DNA of 64,000 nt from Deefgea salmonis (GCF_020531905.1 NZ_JAJAWG010000003.1:248001-312000), one strand, 5' to 3'; positions 1 to 9,401 are shown, counted from the stretch's first letter. Program-made: numbers and translations. The notes: generated by a model not told the origin, from the letters alone.

Positions 1-240
1 AATGACATCGAGGCTATACACATCAACAGGCTTGTCCGAAGAAGCAATATGCATTTTTTGCATATTGCCCTCTTTACCTAGCTCGCCTTCCTTAAATACA
101 TTACCAATATGCCGCGATACTACCGACTGATCTCGACCGAACAAAGCGACCAATTGCGCTTGAGTCAGCCAAACCGTACCTTGCTCTAACCGAACATTCA
201 CCGCGCCATTAGCGGCCTGATAGATCAAGATTTCGCTCAT
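1..240 (-). CDS. RhuM-family protein, N-terminal part (runs off the window)
   Basis: The reading frame opens at an ATG on the minus strand and stays open for 80 codons to the window edge, so the C-terminus is missing. The start (MSEILIYQAANG), then VWLTQAQLVALFGRDQSVVSRHI and the YSLDVI segment match the opening of the RhuM (virulence protein) family, whose N-terminal part resembles a DNA-binding helix-turn-helix. The biochemical role of RhuM is not established; homologues often lie in accessory or pathogenicity islands. It is 25 bases downstream of the SDR gene on the same strand, so it may mark the end of the polysaccharide locus or be co-transcribed with it. Confidence 0.8.
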   Translation of the reverse strand, partial: MSEILIYQAANGAVNVRLEQGTVWLTQAQLVALFGRDQSVVSRHIGNVFKEGELGKEGNMQKMHIASSDKPVDVYSLDVI

Positions 241-265
241 TAATTACAATCCCCAGTAACGAATA

Positions 266-1216
266 TTAAAGCTTTGCTACTTTCTGTAGATCCAAAAAGC
301 CCCGCGCCGTCTTGCGCAAAGCCTCATCCACACTCAGCGGCGGCGTCCAGCCTAATACATCTCGTGCCTTAGAAATATCCACTTGCAAAGAGCCACATAA
401 ACGCTGCGCCATATCGGATTTACCCAATATGCGCGCACCAGACTGCAACATCCACATCGGCACAGGAATCAAACGACTCGGAACATTTAAAGCATTAGCC
501 ATTTTTTGAAAAAGTTCGGTCGTTGATAAATCCTCACCATCGCCAGCCAAAAAAATCTGATTAGCTGCAGCAGGATGATCAATACAAGTAAAAATCAAAT
601 CCACTAAATTATCTAACGCCACCAAACTACGCTGATTATGAATTGCGCCTAATGGCAGTGGAATGCCTTTTGCGACAGCTTGAATTAATCGGCCAAAATT
701 GCCTGGCGCTTTCGCCCCATAGACCAATGGAGGCCGAATAATAACCAATTCCATCGAACTACCTGCAAGCAAATCCCGCAATCCAATCTCTGCCTCTAGT
801 TTTGAAAGCGCATACGGCTCAATTGGATTAGGTTGATCAGACTCTAAAAATGGCTGTGACGACTGATTGCCATTAACACCGATTGAACTAATAAAAATAA
901 AACGACGAACACCAACAGCCAAAGCCTGCCTAGCAAGATTCAATGTACCTTCTACATTCACCTTGCGAAACTCAGCTAGCGGATCAAGGCAAACATCATT
1001 CAGAATATGAGCACGCGCGGCAGTATGCACAATCACATCAATATCAAGCAATGCATCAGACCAGTTCGTATTACCATCAATACTGCCAACTGAAACGGCA
1101 TCGTTATTATCTCGTCTTGCGACAGCACGAAATTGAATTTCTTCATGGCTTAAAAAAGCGCACAAAGTACGACCAACAAAACCATTTGCACCAGTGATTA
1201 AAAGCTTATTTTTCAT
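266..1216 (-). CDS. NAD-dependent epimerase/dehydratase (SDR) sugar reductase
   Basis: Extended short-chain dehydrogenase of 316 residues. The N-terminal TGANGFVG is the Rossmann dinucleotide-binding motif. A serine in FISSIGVNG and the YALSK segment supply the Ser-Tyr-Lys catalytic set. Sequence style is that of the nucleotide-sugar 4-reductase/epimerase proteins at the end of O-antigen clusters (for example the WbpV/QuiNAc-type reductases), but the exact substrate cannot be read from sequence. The start overlaps the end of the preceding glycosyltransferase by about 11 bases, so the two are probably translated from one mRNA. It likely makes or remodels the first sugar of the repeat unit. Confidence 0.85.
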   Translation of the reverse strand: MKNKLLITGANGFVGRTLCAFLSHEEIQFRAVARRDNNDAVSVGSIDGNTNWSDALLDIDVIVHTAARAHILNDVCLDPLAEFRKVNVEGTLNLARQALAVGVRRFIFISSIGVNGNQSSQPFLESDQPNPIEPYALSKLEAEIGLRDLLAGSSMELVIIRPPLVYGAKAPGNFGRLIQAVAKGIPLPLGAIHNQRSLVALDNLVDLIFTCIDHPAAANQIFLAGDGEDLSTTELFQKMANALNVPSRLIPVPMWMLQSGARILGKSDMAQRLCGSLQVDISKARDVLGWTPPLSVDEALRKTARGFLDLQKVAKL

Positions 1217-2120
1217 GTTGACGCAGCATCAAAATAAAAACAATAAAACCTAAACGATCACGAAACCGACGGCGACACTTTGATACAGAAACTAATAATT
1301 TAAATTTATTCAGCAACGATGGATTCTTGATCCACTGAATAGGCATTACATCAACTGCATTGATTGCAGTAGAAATCAACATAATTTGATTTAAATACCA
1401 GCCATCATTCAATTTATTAAATCTAGACTTAGCGGCTGCGAGCCCCTTATTAACGCCAATCACATTAGTGGCATGCTGCCGATAGCGCATACTAGGCACG
1501 GGATCAATAAACCAACGCAAGCCATTGTGTCTCGCCCATGCATAGATAAACCAATCATGCAGCTCAATGCCGTTCATTGCATCTGCTTCCTGGGTAATAA
1601 TTGCTTTTAATTGATTAGCAACTGCGGCCTGCATCACATAAGTACAACCAGGCCCTGCAGCCTCAAAATGGTGGTCCCATTTCATCTGAGGCTGAGCTTT
1701 ATCAATCAGCATTTCACGGCCACTCTCCCAAAAAGCCGTTACATTACTTGAATAAACATTAGCTTTTTTTTCATCAAGAGCATTAATAGCACGAATTAAC
1801 TTATCCTCAGTCCAAATGTCATCTTGATCTGCAAATGCAACATAATCAAACTCTTCAAATGAGACATCTCTCAACAATCTAAAGAAATTTGCACCCGCTG
1901 ATCCAAAACTTTCTCCTGTGCTTAATATTTTAAGTTTTGGATACTGGTTAACTAGATCAAAAACATATTGTTCTGTGCCATCACTAGATCTGTCAACGCT
2001 AATAAAAACTGTAATATCTACACTACACTGCAAAAAAATAGTTTGCAATTGCTTCGCAATACTTCGCTTACCATTATATGCCGCAAGTAAAATTGCAACG
2101 CTAAAATTTTCAAAAATCAT
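1206..2120 (-). CDS. Family 2 glycosyltransferase (rhamnosyltransferase-like)
   Basis: 304 residues with a GT-A fold signature: SVAILLAAYNG at the start, a SVDRSSDGTEQ segment and the acidic FADQDDIWTEDKL motif expected to bind metal and nucleotide sugar. The ADQDDIW form is typical of O-antigen and capsule transferases, several of which use dTDP-rhamnose. It would act at the cytoplasmic face of the inner membrane, adding one sugar to the lipid-linked repeat unit. Its ATG overlaps the stop of the upstream transferase as ATGA, a tight translational coupling. Acceptor and donor cannot be assigned from sequence alone. Confidence 0.88.
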   Translation of the reverse strand: MIFENFSVAILLAAYNGKRSIAKQLQTIFLQCSVDITVFISVDRSSDGTEQYVFDLVNQYPKLKILSTGESFGSAGANFFRLLRDVSFEEFDYVAFADQDDIWTEDKLIRAINALDEKKANVYSSNVTAFWESGREMLIDKAQPQMKWDHHFEAAGPGCTYVMQAAVANQLKAIITQEADAMNGIELHDWFIYAWARHNGLRWFIDPVPSMRYRQHATNVIGVNKGLAAAKSRFNKLNDGWYLNQIMLISTAINAVDVMPIQWIKNPSLLNKFKLLVSVSKCRRRFRDRLGFIVFILMLRQHEK

Positions 2121-2917
2121 TTCGAAATTACATTCCTTAACCAGTTTCTGGCATACCTAAATGGAGGGAAAACCACTAACATCCCTAAAATATATTTAGC
2201 ATTTAACGTTCTCATAAAATACATATACATAAAAGCAGAAATTTCAACAAAATGAGTAAATGATTTTGAAGAGTTAGTTATCTGAGCCCCATGCCGACGG
2301 TACTGTAGTACAGGATAATCAATATTAAAAAACTCATACCCAGCTCGCATCATGCGAATAAATAGCTCATGATCTTCAGACATAAAACTAAACTTATAAC
2401 CTCCAATATCAATTAATGACTGCCTAACAAACATTAACCCTGGATGACAAAGTGGATTTCGATAAGGTAATACATTGTAAATTTCAGCATTTGTTTTATA
2501 AAAATTAAACTTCTTCATCAACAAATTACCATTTTCATCAATTAACTCAACTCGGCCACCAACAACACTAAAATTTGGATTTTTTGAGAAAAAATCAATT
2601 TGCTTCAAAAATCTATCAGACGAACTGATATCATCAGCATCCATACGTGCAATATATTTTCCAGATGCCAACTCCAATCCATAATTTAATGCAAAAACCA
2701 AACCACGGAGGTTTAATCTGATCAACTTGACACGAAAATCAGAACAACAAACTGCACTAATTTTTTCATACTCATGGTCATCCACACCATTAACTAGAAC
2801 TATCAATTCAAAATTTGAATACGATTGATTCAAAATACTATCAATAGCGATCGGAAAATATTCATCGAAAGAAGAAACTGGAAGAAGCACAGAAATAAGT
2901 TCAGAAAATTGATTCAT
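2117..2917 (-). CDS. Family 2 glycosyltransferase
   Basis: 266 residues. The N-terminal ISVLLPVSSFDEYFPIAIDS and SILNQSYSNFELIVLVNG segments and the ARMDADDISSSDRF motif (DXD type, around residues 93-97) identify a GT-A family 2 transferase. The ending FRYARNWLR is basic and could help it sit at the membrane. The gene is AT-rich with the codon use typical of acquired O-antigen genes. Its start overlaps the end of the polymerase gene by about 17 bases and its stop overlaps the next transferase, so the group is one transcript. Donor sugar unknown. Confidence 0.88.
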   Translation of the reverse strand: MNQFSELISVLLPVSSFDEYFPIAIDSILNQSYSNFELIVLVNGVDDHEYEKISAVCCSDFRVKLIRLNLRGLVFALNYGLELASGKYIARMDADDISSSDRFLKQIDFFSKNPNFSVVGGRVELIDENGNLLMKKFNFYKTNAEIYNVLPYRNPLCHPGLMFVRQSLIDIGGYKFSFMSEDHELFIRMMRAGYEFFNIDYPVLQYRRHGAQITNSSKSFTHFVEISAFMYMYFMRTLNAKYILGMLVVFPPFRYARNWLRNVISK

Positions 2918-3941
2918 AAGAGACCATTAAAAAATCACGAGTTGTCACATTAAAATAAAACATTACAAAAGAATAAAAAAACACTAAAAAAGCACCAAGA
3001 ACTCTCCGAGATCTTATAGATAAAAAATAAGATGCTAGAAAAGCATCAACTGAAATGAAATATCCACCAATCCTCTGAGAGAGCACGGGAATCTCAGAAA
3101 AGACCAAATAGGATACTATTGAAAAAAATACGGATAATAACAAAATATTGATTTTTACATTTTTTTGCTCTCTCAAGATAAAAAGAGCGGAGAAAAGAAA
3201 AAATGTAGCCCGAAAAACTGCAGCAAACGAAGAGTACTGAGAAGGATCTATAAAGTCAGAACCATTATACTGAGCCAACATCCCTACGCTACCAAAGATA
3301 TAAATTAAGTTATTAAAATTTAGCAATGGATATATAAAAAACAAGATCGGTATCAATAATAAAAAAGCTTTCTTTCTATAAAAAAATGCAGGACCAAGAG
3401 CGAGAAATGAAAAATATTGAAAACAAAATGCACTAAACATAGCAGCATATAACGCACGACGAGTCCAAAGATTAAGTAAAACATATACCACTAATAAACT
3501 AGCTACTGAATTTCTAATAGCGGCCAAATCTTTCAGCAGAAATGAGTTTGAATAATAAACTAACCAAACCACTGAAAAATTTAAATCATGCTCTTTACAG
3601 ATAAAAACAAGAATAACAAATGACAACAAAGACATCATTATCATTAACAACAAAGGATCACTACCAAACATAGACAGTAATTTTATTATAATTTTAAAGC
3701 CCAACTCTCCATGAGCTTGAAAAAAACCATCAGAAAAAATAGCCGAATTACTCACACTATTAAATATAGATACATACTCTTCATAATCTGGAAATTTTTC
3801 AGCCCTAAACGCCGCAAGTAAAAATGACAAACCAGCCACAAATAAAGAGCAAAAAAAAGCAAGCTGTTTGTTAAAAAAAACAACAAAAAAACTAATTAAT
3901 GATAGCAAATAGATAACAAAATAAATATTAAGACTATGCAT
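2901..3941 (-). CDS. EpsG/Wzy-like polysaccharide polymerase, multi-pass membrane protein
   Basis: About 346 residues, strongly hydrophobic, with some ten predicted membrane segments separated by short loops. The FPDYEEYVSIFNS segment after the first helices, followed by GFKIIIKLLS, is typical of the EpsG family, which includes O-antigen and exopolysaccharide polymerases. It is the only polymerase candidate in the locus and would join repeat units at the periplasmic face after flipping by the Wzx protein. I chose the ATG at 3941 (MHSLNIYF), just past the upstream stop; an in-frame ATG at 3959 would overlap the upstream gene by 16 bases. The DNA is very AT-rich compared with flanking genes. 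Confidence 0.78.
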   Translation of the reverse strand: MHSLNIYFVIYLLSLISFFVVFFNKQLAFFCSLFVAGLSFLLAAFRAEKFPDYEEYVSIFNSVSNSAIFSDGFFQAHGELGFKIIIKLLSMFGSDPLLLMIMMSLLSFVILVFICKEHDLNFSVVWLVYYSNSFLLKDLAAIRNSVASLLVVYVLLNLWTRRALYAAMFSAFCFQYFSFLALGPAFFYRKKAFLLLIPILFFIYPLLNFNNLIYIFGSVGMLAQYNGSDFIDPSQYSSFAAVFRATFFLFSALFILREQKNVKINILLLSVFFSIVSYLVFSEIPVLSQRIGGYFISVDAFLASYFLSIRSRRVLGAFLVFFYSFVMFYFNVTTRDFLMVSYESIF

Positions 3942-3943
3942 AT

Positions 3944-5032
3944 TTAATTGCCAGACCATCTTTTTATAAAGCTATGTGCCACTTTAGTTTTATCATGTTG
4001 GTGCACAACAAATTTACGTGCATTTTGAGATATTTTCTCAACATCAATCTCCCCGTCAGAAATACGCCGTAACTTATCAACAATATCTAAATGACTAGGT
4101 AGAGCATTAATCCCAACAGGATCAATCAAACCATACCCCTTGTAAAAATATTCTGAAAAACCAGAAAAGACTACTTTCCCACATGCCATAGCATAGAGTG
4201 CATTCATTCCCTGGTCCCTAGAATAAACCTGATCAAAAAACACATCGCAATTATTTATTTTTTTAAGATATTCAACATAAGGTACACCACAAACTCGCTC
4301 GTAACTAAATCCTTTGATCATGCGAACAGCCTTCTCGAAAAACTCATCACCTTTTCTAAGCGACTTACCAGGCTGCACTCCATGCATAATCTGATATACC
4401 TCTTTGGACTCAAGTGGCTTAAATTCAAATGGAGAAAAGTCCACTGGAAAGGGAATAATTTCATGCTCAACCCCTAATCCAAGGCACCAATCATAGTCAA
4501 AACTTCCTGGAATTATTGCATCTACTTCTGAATATATTTTTTTTGACAATCGTCTTATTGCAGGATTTGCCAAATATTTGATGGGATGTACAATTTCCCG
4601 ACTTAAATACAATCGTGAATCTTGAAACATTGATTGATATGACGCAGTCGATAAACAAGCGGAGACCCAATTCAAATCATCTCCGCAAGAATATAGAAAA
4701 ACTTTACTATTTTTCCTCCTAAGAATATCGAAAAGAATTGAATTGTTCGATATTGAACATTCATCAACAATCACAGGATTAACAATCTGAACAATATCAA
4801 ACCCACTCATTAAATCAATCAATTCTTTATTTCTCAAAATGAATTCAGAATCATGAATACCTAGCAATCTAGAAATTTTTCCGGACACGCATACTTTCCA
4901 ATAATAATCAGAAGGGATTTTTTTGAATCCATCTCCAGCTGAGACAAGCATTACATCATGGCCGAGCTCAGCCAATCCTTTTGAAAGATTCAAATGAACA
5001 CCACTGTAATCACCAACCAATAAGACACGCAT
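3944..5032 (-). CDS. Glycosyltransferase, GT-B type (family 4-like)
   Basis: 362 residues. The start MRVLLVGDYSGVHLNLSKGL resembles the first beta-strand and glycine-rich loop of GT-B transferases. The C-terminal half has NALYAMACGKVVFSGFSE, the usual family 4-like donor-site region in which a conserved Glu is here replaced by the MNALYAMACGK arrangement. It lies at the head of the AT-rich block, followed without a gap by the polymerase. The function is probably transfer of a sugar to the growing lipid-linked oligosaccharide; donor and linkage are unknown. Similarity to named families is weaker than for the other two transferases. Confidence 0.75.
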   Translation of the reverse strand: MRVLLVGDYSGVHLNLSKGLAELGHDVMLVSAGDGFKKIPSDYYWKVCVSGKISRLLGIHDSEFILRNKELIDLMSGFDIVQIVNPVIVDECSISNNSILFDILRRKNSKVFLYSCGDDLNWVSACLSTASYQSMFQDSRLYLSREIVHPIKYLANPAIRRLSKKIYSEVDAIIPGSFDYDWCLGLGVEHEIIPFPVDFSPFEFKPLESKEVYQIMHGVQPGKSLRKGDEFFEKAVRMIKGFSYERVCGVPYVEYLKKINNCDVFFDQVYSRDQGMNALYAMACGKVVFSGFSEYFYKGYGLIDPVGINALPSHLDIVDKLRRISDGEIDVEKISQNARKFVVHQHDKTKVAHSFIKRWSGN

Positions 5033-5318
5033 TCAAAGCTCACTAAAATTATATTAAATACAAAGATTGAGCTACAAAAATACAGACAACCACTCATAAC
5101 TCAGTTAAATAAGTAGGTTAACCTAAGTTTTCTTAGGGTAAGGCTATGTAAAGCAAGATTTAGCAGAAATAAAAAACAAGAAAAAATTTGTGTAAGTACT
5201 TAAGTGATTGCTCATAAATTAATAAATAAGTTAAGTTTATTCATAACAATAAAAAACCATGGCACATAGAAATCCAACCCAACGGTAAAAAATAATTTAC
5301 TCGACAGATTGTCTATTA
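5033..5318. other. AT-rich intergenic region without a recognised gene
   Basis: About 285 bases, very AT-rich, between the flippase gene and the transferase block. I see no open frame with a recognisable product, no clear terminator and no member of the repeat families found elsewhere in the window. It is the only sizeable gap in the otherwise tightly packed sugar operon, so it could hold a promoter for the distal genes or be the scar of a lost or exchanged gene. It also marks the base-composition step between the dTDP-sugar genes and the serotype-type block. Confidence 0.5.
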
Positions 5319-6569
5319 TCAACGAGAAATTTTTCTCACGTTAAAAAACAAAAACAAAAAATATAAAATATAATTCAACAAATAGGCAGAATTAGCCCCT
5401 TGCGTGCCAAACTGACCAACTAAAAAATATGAAAACATCACAAACATACCTGAAAAAAATACTTCCGTGACCATAAACCATTTCGTAGCTCCTCGCGCAA
5501 GCATGGGATAGGCATATAACCAACTGGCAATCTTAATAACATCCCCCATCAGTTGAATGGCAAATAAATCACGAGCAGAACGGAATGCCTCAGTAAATAG
5601 CAGACTAATTGCAATATCGCGCAGGAAATAGACCGCTAAAGCCATAATGGCAACAATGGGGATAATAATCCGAGCTGTGCTATTAATTTCTTTCAGGATT
5701 GCATCTACGCCTGATAATGAAGCGAGTTTAGGTAAATAGTAAGTTCCCAAGGCCATCGTAATGACACCAAGATACACTTCGGATATTTTCCACACCGCTT
5801 GCCATTGCCCTGCTTGCTCCCAGCCAACATGAGACACTAGGATATTACGCACCATCACGAGTGAAACTGGGATGGTGAGGGCGCTGGTGACCGCCATCAA
5901 AATATATCCGCCAATCGCTTTTCTTTCTTCACTCGCTGATTGGCCCCACCAATACCGCAACTTGAACCAAGGTTGGCGCAGTGATGCGATCAGCATTACG
6001 ACACCAATTAACCCTGCCTGCAACGCCGCGGCTAACAACGCTCCCATCAGATTTTGCTTGATGATTAAAGCAATCATCACCAGCGATGAAATCACCGTAG
6101 AAACCATGCCAAGGCCAATATAGCGGCGATATTGCTGCAGACCATTAGTCACGGAAGTAATTAACGTTCCCATTGCGGTAAAGGGCAATGCCAAAACAGT
6201 AATTATGATTAGCCAAGCATAATCACCACTGGCAAATAGCCAATGTGATAATGGTTTCGCCAATACCAATCCCAGCGGGATAAGTATTGCCAGCAAGATC
6301 ACAATCCATCTCACACTGGCTCGCCACCAAGGAGTGCAAGCATCAAAACCCTGTTCTTGATGCTGGGCGGTAAAGCGAACGACACCCGCGCCCGCTGGCG
6401 CATTGATCATGCCATTCAGGATGGCAACCATGCTTTGCACTTGCCCCAGCATCGCCATTCCCGTGGGGCCGGTATAAATTGCGACCACTTTGGCAATCAC
6501 AAACCCCATTGCCATTCGCAGTAAAGTCAATAAACCCGTAAACAATGTAACGGTTAATAGCTTTTTCAC
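5319..6569 (-). CDS. wzx: Wzx-type O-antigen flippase (MOP/polysaccharide export family)
   Basis: 416 residues with about twelve membrane helices. The opening [21 protein letters not shown] followed by [19 protein letters not shown] is close to the WzxE-type flippases. It would move the undecaprenyl-linked repeat unit from the cytoplasmic to the periplasmic leaflet for polymerisation. The start codon is GTG, overlapping the TGA of the aminotransferase gene as GTGA, so translation is coupled to the dTDP-amino-sugar genes. This placement is common: the WecE/FdtB-type aminotransferase often directly precedes its flippase. Confidence 0.88.
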   Translation of the reverse strand: MKKLLTVTLFTGLLTLLRMAMGFVIAKVVAIYTGPTGMAMLGQVQSMVAILNGMINAPAGAGVVRFTAQHQEQGFDACTPWWRASVRWIVILLAILIPLGLVLAKPLSHWLFASGDYAWLIIITVLALPFTAMGTLITSVTNGLQQYRRYIGLGMVSTVISSLVMIALIIKQNLMGALLAAALQAGLIGVVMLIASLRQPWFKLRYWWGQSASEERKAIGGYILMAVTSALTIPVSLVMVRNILVSHVGWEQAGQWQAVWKISEVYLGVITMALGTYYLPKLASLSGVDAILKEINSTARIIIPIVAIMALAVYFLRDIAISLLFTEAFRSARDLFAIQLMGDVIKIASWLYAYPMLARGATKWFMVTEVFFSGMFVMFSYFLVGQFGTQGANSAYLLNYILYFLFLFFNVRKISR

Positions 6570-7654
6570 GCGAGGTTGGTTATTGCAGCAATAACGGTTT
6601 GCACTTCGCCATCACTCATTGTTGGCCCTAACGGTAGACTCAACACTTGCTGATGAATCTGCTCCGCAATAGGAAAGCTGAATTGATTAAATTCACAATA
6701 TGCGGGCTGTTGATGCGGGGGAATTGGGTAGTGAATCATGGTTGCCACACCAAGATCAGACAGTGCTTTTTGCAAAGCATCTCGATTCGGGGTACGCACT
6801 ACATATAAATGCCAAGCCGATTCAGCGCCATCCATGATGGTCGGTAAAACTAATGGCAAGCCTTGCAAACCCAAATTATATTGCCGAACAATTTCTTTAC
6901 GGCGTTGGGTTTCCTGATCTAAATAAGGCAACTTTACCGATAATAATGCCGCTTGTAATTCATCAAGGCGGCAATTAAAACCTTGTACTTCATTATGGTA
7001 TTTCACTTTTGAACCATAATTGAGCAAGACTCGAATTTTTTCTGCAAGTTCGGTATCATTCGTCGTTACTGCACCCGCATCTCCCAATGCACCCAAATTT
7101 TTCCCTGGATAAAAACTAAATCCAGCGGCATGCCCCAAGCTACCTACTTTACGGCCTTTATATAATGCGCCGTGCGCTTGAGCAGCATCTTCGATTACTT
7201 TCAAGCCATGCTTTTCAGCAATCGCCATAATTGGATCCATATCCGCAGGCTGACCATAAAGATGCACCGCTATAATTGCTTTAGTACGAGGGGTAATTGC
7301 GGCCTCAATCAGACTTGGATCAATATTGTAGGTATCTATGCACGGCTCAACTGGTACGGGCGTTGCGCCTGCATACGTAGCAGCTAACCAAGTAGCAATA
7401 TAGGTATTGGTCGGTACAATGACTTCATCACCAGCACCAATACCATAAGCACGTAAAATCAAATGCAATGCATCCAAACCATTGCTCACACCAACACAAT
7501 GATCTGTGTTGCAGTAATCTGCAAATGAAGCTTCGAACTGTTTAACTTCATTACCTAATACATACCAACCAGAGTCGATAACGCGAGTAAATGCATTAAT
7601 TAATTCATCACGGTGCGCTAAATTAATGGCTTTTAAATCAAGAAATGGAATCAT
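6566..7654 (-). CDS. fdtB: dTDP-3-keto-6-deoxyhexose aminotransferase (DegT/DnrJ/EryC1 family)
   Basis: About 362 residues from the ATG at 7654 ([12 protein letters not shown]); a TTG three codons upstream is less likely. The PLP-enzyme marks are [23 protein letters not shown], and [17 protein letters not shown] with the Schiff-base lysine in YPGKN. Family 3-aminotransferases of this kind (FdtB/QdtB) make dTDP-3-amino-3,6-dideoxy-hexose from the 3-keto sugar with glutamate as amino donor. The two genes upstream encode the ketoisomerase and acetyltransferase of the same pathway, which supports the assignment. Whether the product has the galacto (Fuc3N) or gluco (Qui3N) configuration is not decided by the aminotransferase sequence. 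Confidence 0.88.
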   Translation of the reverse strand: MIPFLDLKAINLAHRDELINAFTRVIDSGWYVLGNEVKQFEASFADYCNTDHCVGVSNGLDALHLILRAYGIGAGDEVIVPTNTYIATWLAATYAGATPVPVEPCIDTYNIDPSLIEAAITPRTKAIIAVHLYGQPADMDPIMAIAEKHGLKVIEDAAQAHGALYKGRKVGSLGHAAGFSFYPGKNLGALGDAGAVTTNDTELAEKIRVLLNYGSKVKYHNEVQGFNCRLDELQAALLSVKLPYLDQETQRRKEIVRQYNLGLQGLPLVLPTIMDGAESAWHLYVVRTPNRDALQKALSDLGVATMIHYPIPPHQQPAYCEFNQFSFPIAEQIHQQVLSLPLGPTMSDGEVQTVIAAITNLA

Positions 7655-7655
7655 T

Positions 7656-8372
7656 TTATTCAATACTCTTTACAAAACGTGCAGGAACACCAGCCACTAA
7701 AGTTTTTTGTTTCACATTTTTGGTAACAACAGACCCCGCACCAATGGTCGCTCCTTCGCCAATTACCACTGCAGGTAATAATGATGCGCCAACGCCAATT
7801 ACGACATTATCTTCAATGATCGGGCCAACGACATGATCAGAATATCCGGCACGGACTACATTATCGTTTGTTGTGCCCACTAATAAACTAATAAATACAT
7901 CATTGCCAATAACGGCATTGCCGGTAATATGCGTGCAATCCATAACTTTAGTGCGATCGCCAATTTTGGTATTGTAATTCACAGTTACATAGCGACTTAA
8001 AATGCAGCGGCTACCAATTGTGCATTTTTCTCGAATTGAGGCACCATCGCCTAGTAATGTATTATTGCCAATGGCCACATCATAAAAAATAACTGCATTC
8101 GGTCCAATCGAACATTCATTGCCGATTTTTACAATCCGTTCAAATTCTGGTTGACGAGCTAAAGCACCTGCGCCTTTTGGCTCTTTACCAATAAAAGCAC
8201 CTGGAAATATTTCCACTGCATTACCCAAAACAATACCATCAGCAATAACCACATGTGGATGAATAATACAATCATCACCAATAGTTACATCACCAATAAC
8301 TGCAAATGGCATAATCGTTACATTCTTACCGATGACAGCTTTATCGGATATAACTGCGGTTTGATGTATCAT
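7656..8372 (-). CDS. fdtC: dTDP-3-amino-3,6-dideoxyhexose N-acetyltransferase (left-handed beta-helix)
   Basis: 238 residues made largely of hexapeptide repeats (for example [42 protein letters not shown]), which fold into a left-handed beta-helix trimer. Such enzymes use acetyl-CoA. The presence of ketoisomerase and aminotransferase genes on either side points to the FdtC/QdtC role, giving dTDP-3-acetamido-3,6-dideoxyhexose. The ATG overlaps the TGA of the ketoisomerase gene (ATGA), and the stop is one base before the aminotransferase start, so the three enzymes are made together. A different acyl group is possible but less common. Confidence 0.85.
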   Translation of the reverse strand: MIHQTAVISDKAVIGKNVTIMPFAVIGDVTIGDDCIIHPHVVIADGIVLGNAVEIFPGAFIGKEPKGAGALARQPEFERIVKIGNECSIGPNAVIFYDVAIGNNTLLGDGASIREKCTIGSRCILSRYVTVNYNTKIGDRTKVMDCTHITGNAVIGNDVFISLLVGTTNDNVVRAGYSDHVVGPIIEDNVVIGVGASLLPAVVIGEGATIGAGSVVTKNVKQKTLVAGVPARFVKSIE

Positions 8373-8776
8373 TTAGTTTCACCATTAACAATATTAATAA
8401 ATTCTTCATGCTTTCTTAAATAATCACTTTCACAATAATAATCATCAGCTAAAACCATCAATACGCAATCTTCACTAAAGTCATACATTTCATGCCAGAC
8501 TAATGGTTCAATCAGCAAGCCCTGTGCAGGGTTATCAAGCAGCAGTTCTATTTTTTCTTTGCCATCATCCAAATGGAAACGGCAATAGCCTCGCATAACA
8601 ATTGCAACTTGTTTTAATTGCTTGTGAGCATGAAACCCACGCCGTACACCTTGCTGTGTTCCAAACAAGTAATACACGCGTTTAATTGGGAAAGGAATGT
8701 TTTTATTCTCTTCCAAAGCCACCAAAGCACCACGCTCATCACCATGTTTTTGCAACTGTATTAATTTAATTTGCAT
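8369..8776 (-). CDS. fdtA: dTDP-4-keto-6-deoxyglucose 3,4-ketoisomerase (FdtA/QdtA, cupin)
   Basis: 135 residues from MQIKLIQLQKHGDERGALV. A longer frame reaching 8854 only reads through the end of rmlC and is not the start. The ATG shares its A with the rmlC stop (TAATG) and has GAGG about nine bases upstream. The single cupin domain shows the ERGALVALEE, RRGFHAHKQLKQV and WHEMYDFSEDCVLMVLA motifs of the FdtA/QdtA (WxcM C-terminal-like) family. It shifts the 4-keto group of the RmlB product to C3, supplying the aminotransferase. The final C4 stereochemistry (Fuc3N or Qui3N) depends on a few active-site residues that I cannot assign with confidence. Confidence 0.88.
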   Translation of the reverse strand: MQIKLIQLQKHGDERGALVALEENKNIPFPIKRVYYLFGTQQGVRRGFHAHKQLKQVAIVMRGYCRFHLDDGKEKIELLLDNPAQGLLIEPLVWHEMYDFSEDCVLMVLADDYYCESDYLRKHEEFINIVNGETK

Positions 8777-9318
8777 TAAAAAACCTCTGCTAAATTGAGT
8801 GGACACCCCAATTGATCTTTCATAGATAAACTCGGCATTGTTGAAGTCCCCCAATCAATTGCCAATTCTTTATCATTCCATGCAATTGTTCTTTCATGAT
8901 CTTTATACCAATAATCCGTCGTTTTATATAAAAACTCAGCAGTCTCACTCACCACCATAAATCCATGGGCAAAGCCTTCTGGGATCCAGAGTTGGCGTTT
9001 ATTTTCTTCGCTCAATGTAACGCCAACCCATTGACCAAAAGTCGGTGATGATTTACGCAGGTCCACCGCCACATCAAATACTTCGCCTTGTGTACAACGA
9101 ACTAATTTGCCTTGTGGATGCTGGATTTGATAATGCAGCCCGCGCAATACGCCTTTGACTGAGTTGGAGTGATTGTCTTGCACAAACTCTACTTTTCTAC
9201 CAATAGCGGCTTCAAATTTAGCTTGATTAAAGCTTTCATAAAAAAAACCACGTTCATCACCAAATACTTGTGGCTCAATAATTTTAACGTCTGGGATTTG
9301 GGTATCGATGATATTCAT
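8776..9318 (-). CDS. rmlC: dTDP-4-dehydrorhamnose 3,5-epimerase
   Basis: 180 residues, the normal RmlC length. The cupin core has GVLRGLHYQIQHPQGKLVRC with the catalytic histidine in RGLHYQ, and the LYKTTDYWYK segment with the conserved tyrosine. It epimerises C3 and C5 of dTDP-4-keto-6-deoxyglucose on the way to dTDP-L-rhamnose. The presence of both RmlC/RmlD and FdtA/B/C means the RmlB product is split between rhamnose and a 3-acetamido sugar. A G-rich repeat array lies immediately upstream of the ATG, where a ribosome-binding site would be expected; none is obvious. Confidence 0.96.
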   Translation of the reverse strand: MNIIDTQIPDVKIIEPQVFGDERGFFYESFNQAKFEAAIGRKVEFVQDNHSNSVKGVLRGLHYQIQHPQGKLVRCTQGEVFDVAVDLRKSSPTFGQWVGVTLSEENKRQLWIPEGFAHGFMVVSETAEFLYKTTDYWYKDHERTIAWNDKELAIDWGTSTMPSLSMKDQLGCPLNLAEVF

Positions 9319-9320
9319 AG

Positions 9321-9390
9321 TTCAGGGAGTAGGGGGCGGGGAATAGGGATTAAAAATCACCTGTAATCCAACGCCCAATTCTCAATTCCT
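9321..9390. repeat. G-rich heptamer-type repeat (degenerate) upstream of rmlC
   Basis: The plus strand shows GGGAGTAGGGGGCGGGGAAT then, after a spacer, C-rich CGCCCAATTCTCAATTCC in opposite polarity. This is the same family as the arrays inside rmlB and rmlD and in the isc operon. It directly abuts the rmlC start codon, so it occupies the leader of that gene. Confidence 0.7.
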
Positions 9391-9401
9391 TTTTTATTTA
9401 T

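Noticed and set aside
5033-5318. Degraded coding gene between the flippase and transferase block
   Set aside because: No frame with recognisable residues longer than a few codons; only base composition differs, which is not enough for a pseudogene call.
8777-8854. 26-residue upstream extension of the ketoisomerase
   Set aside because: It only re-reads the end of rmlC in another frame; the proper ATG overlaps the rmlC stop and has a ribosome-binding site.
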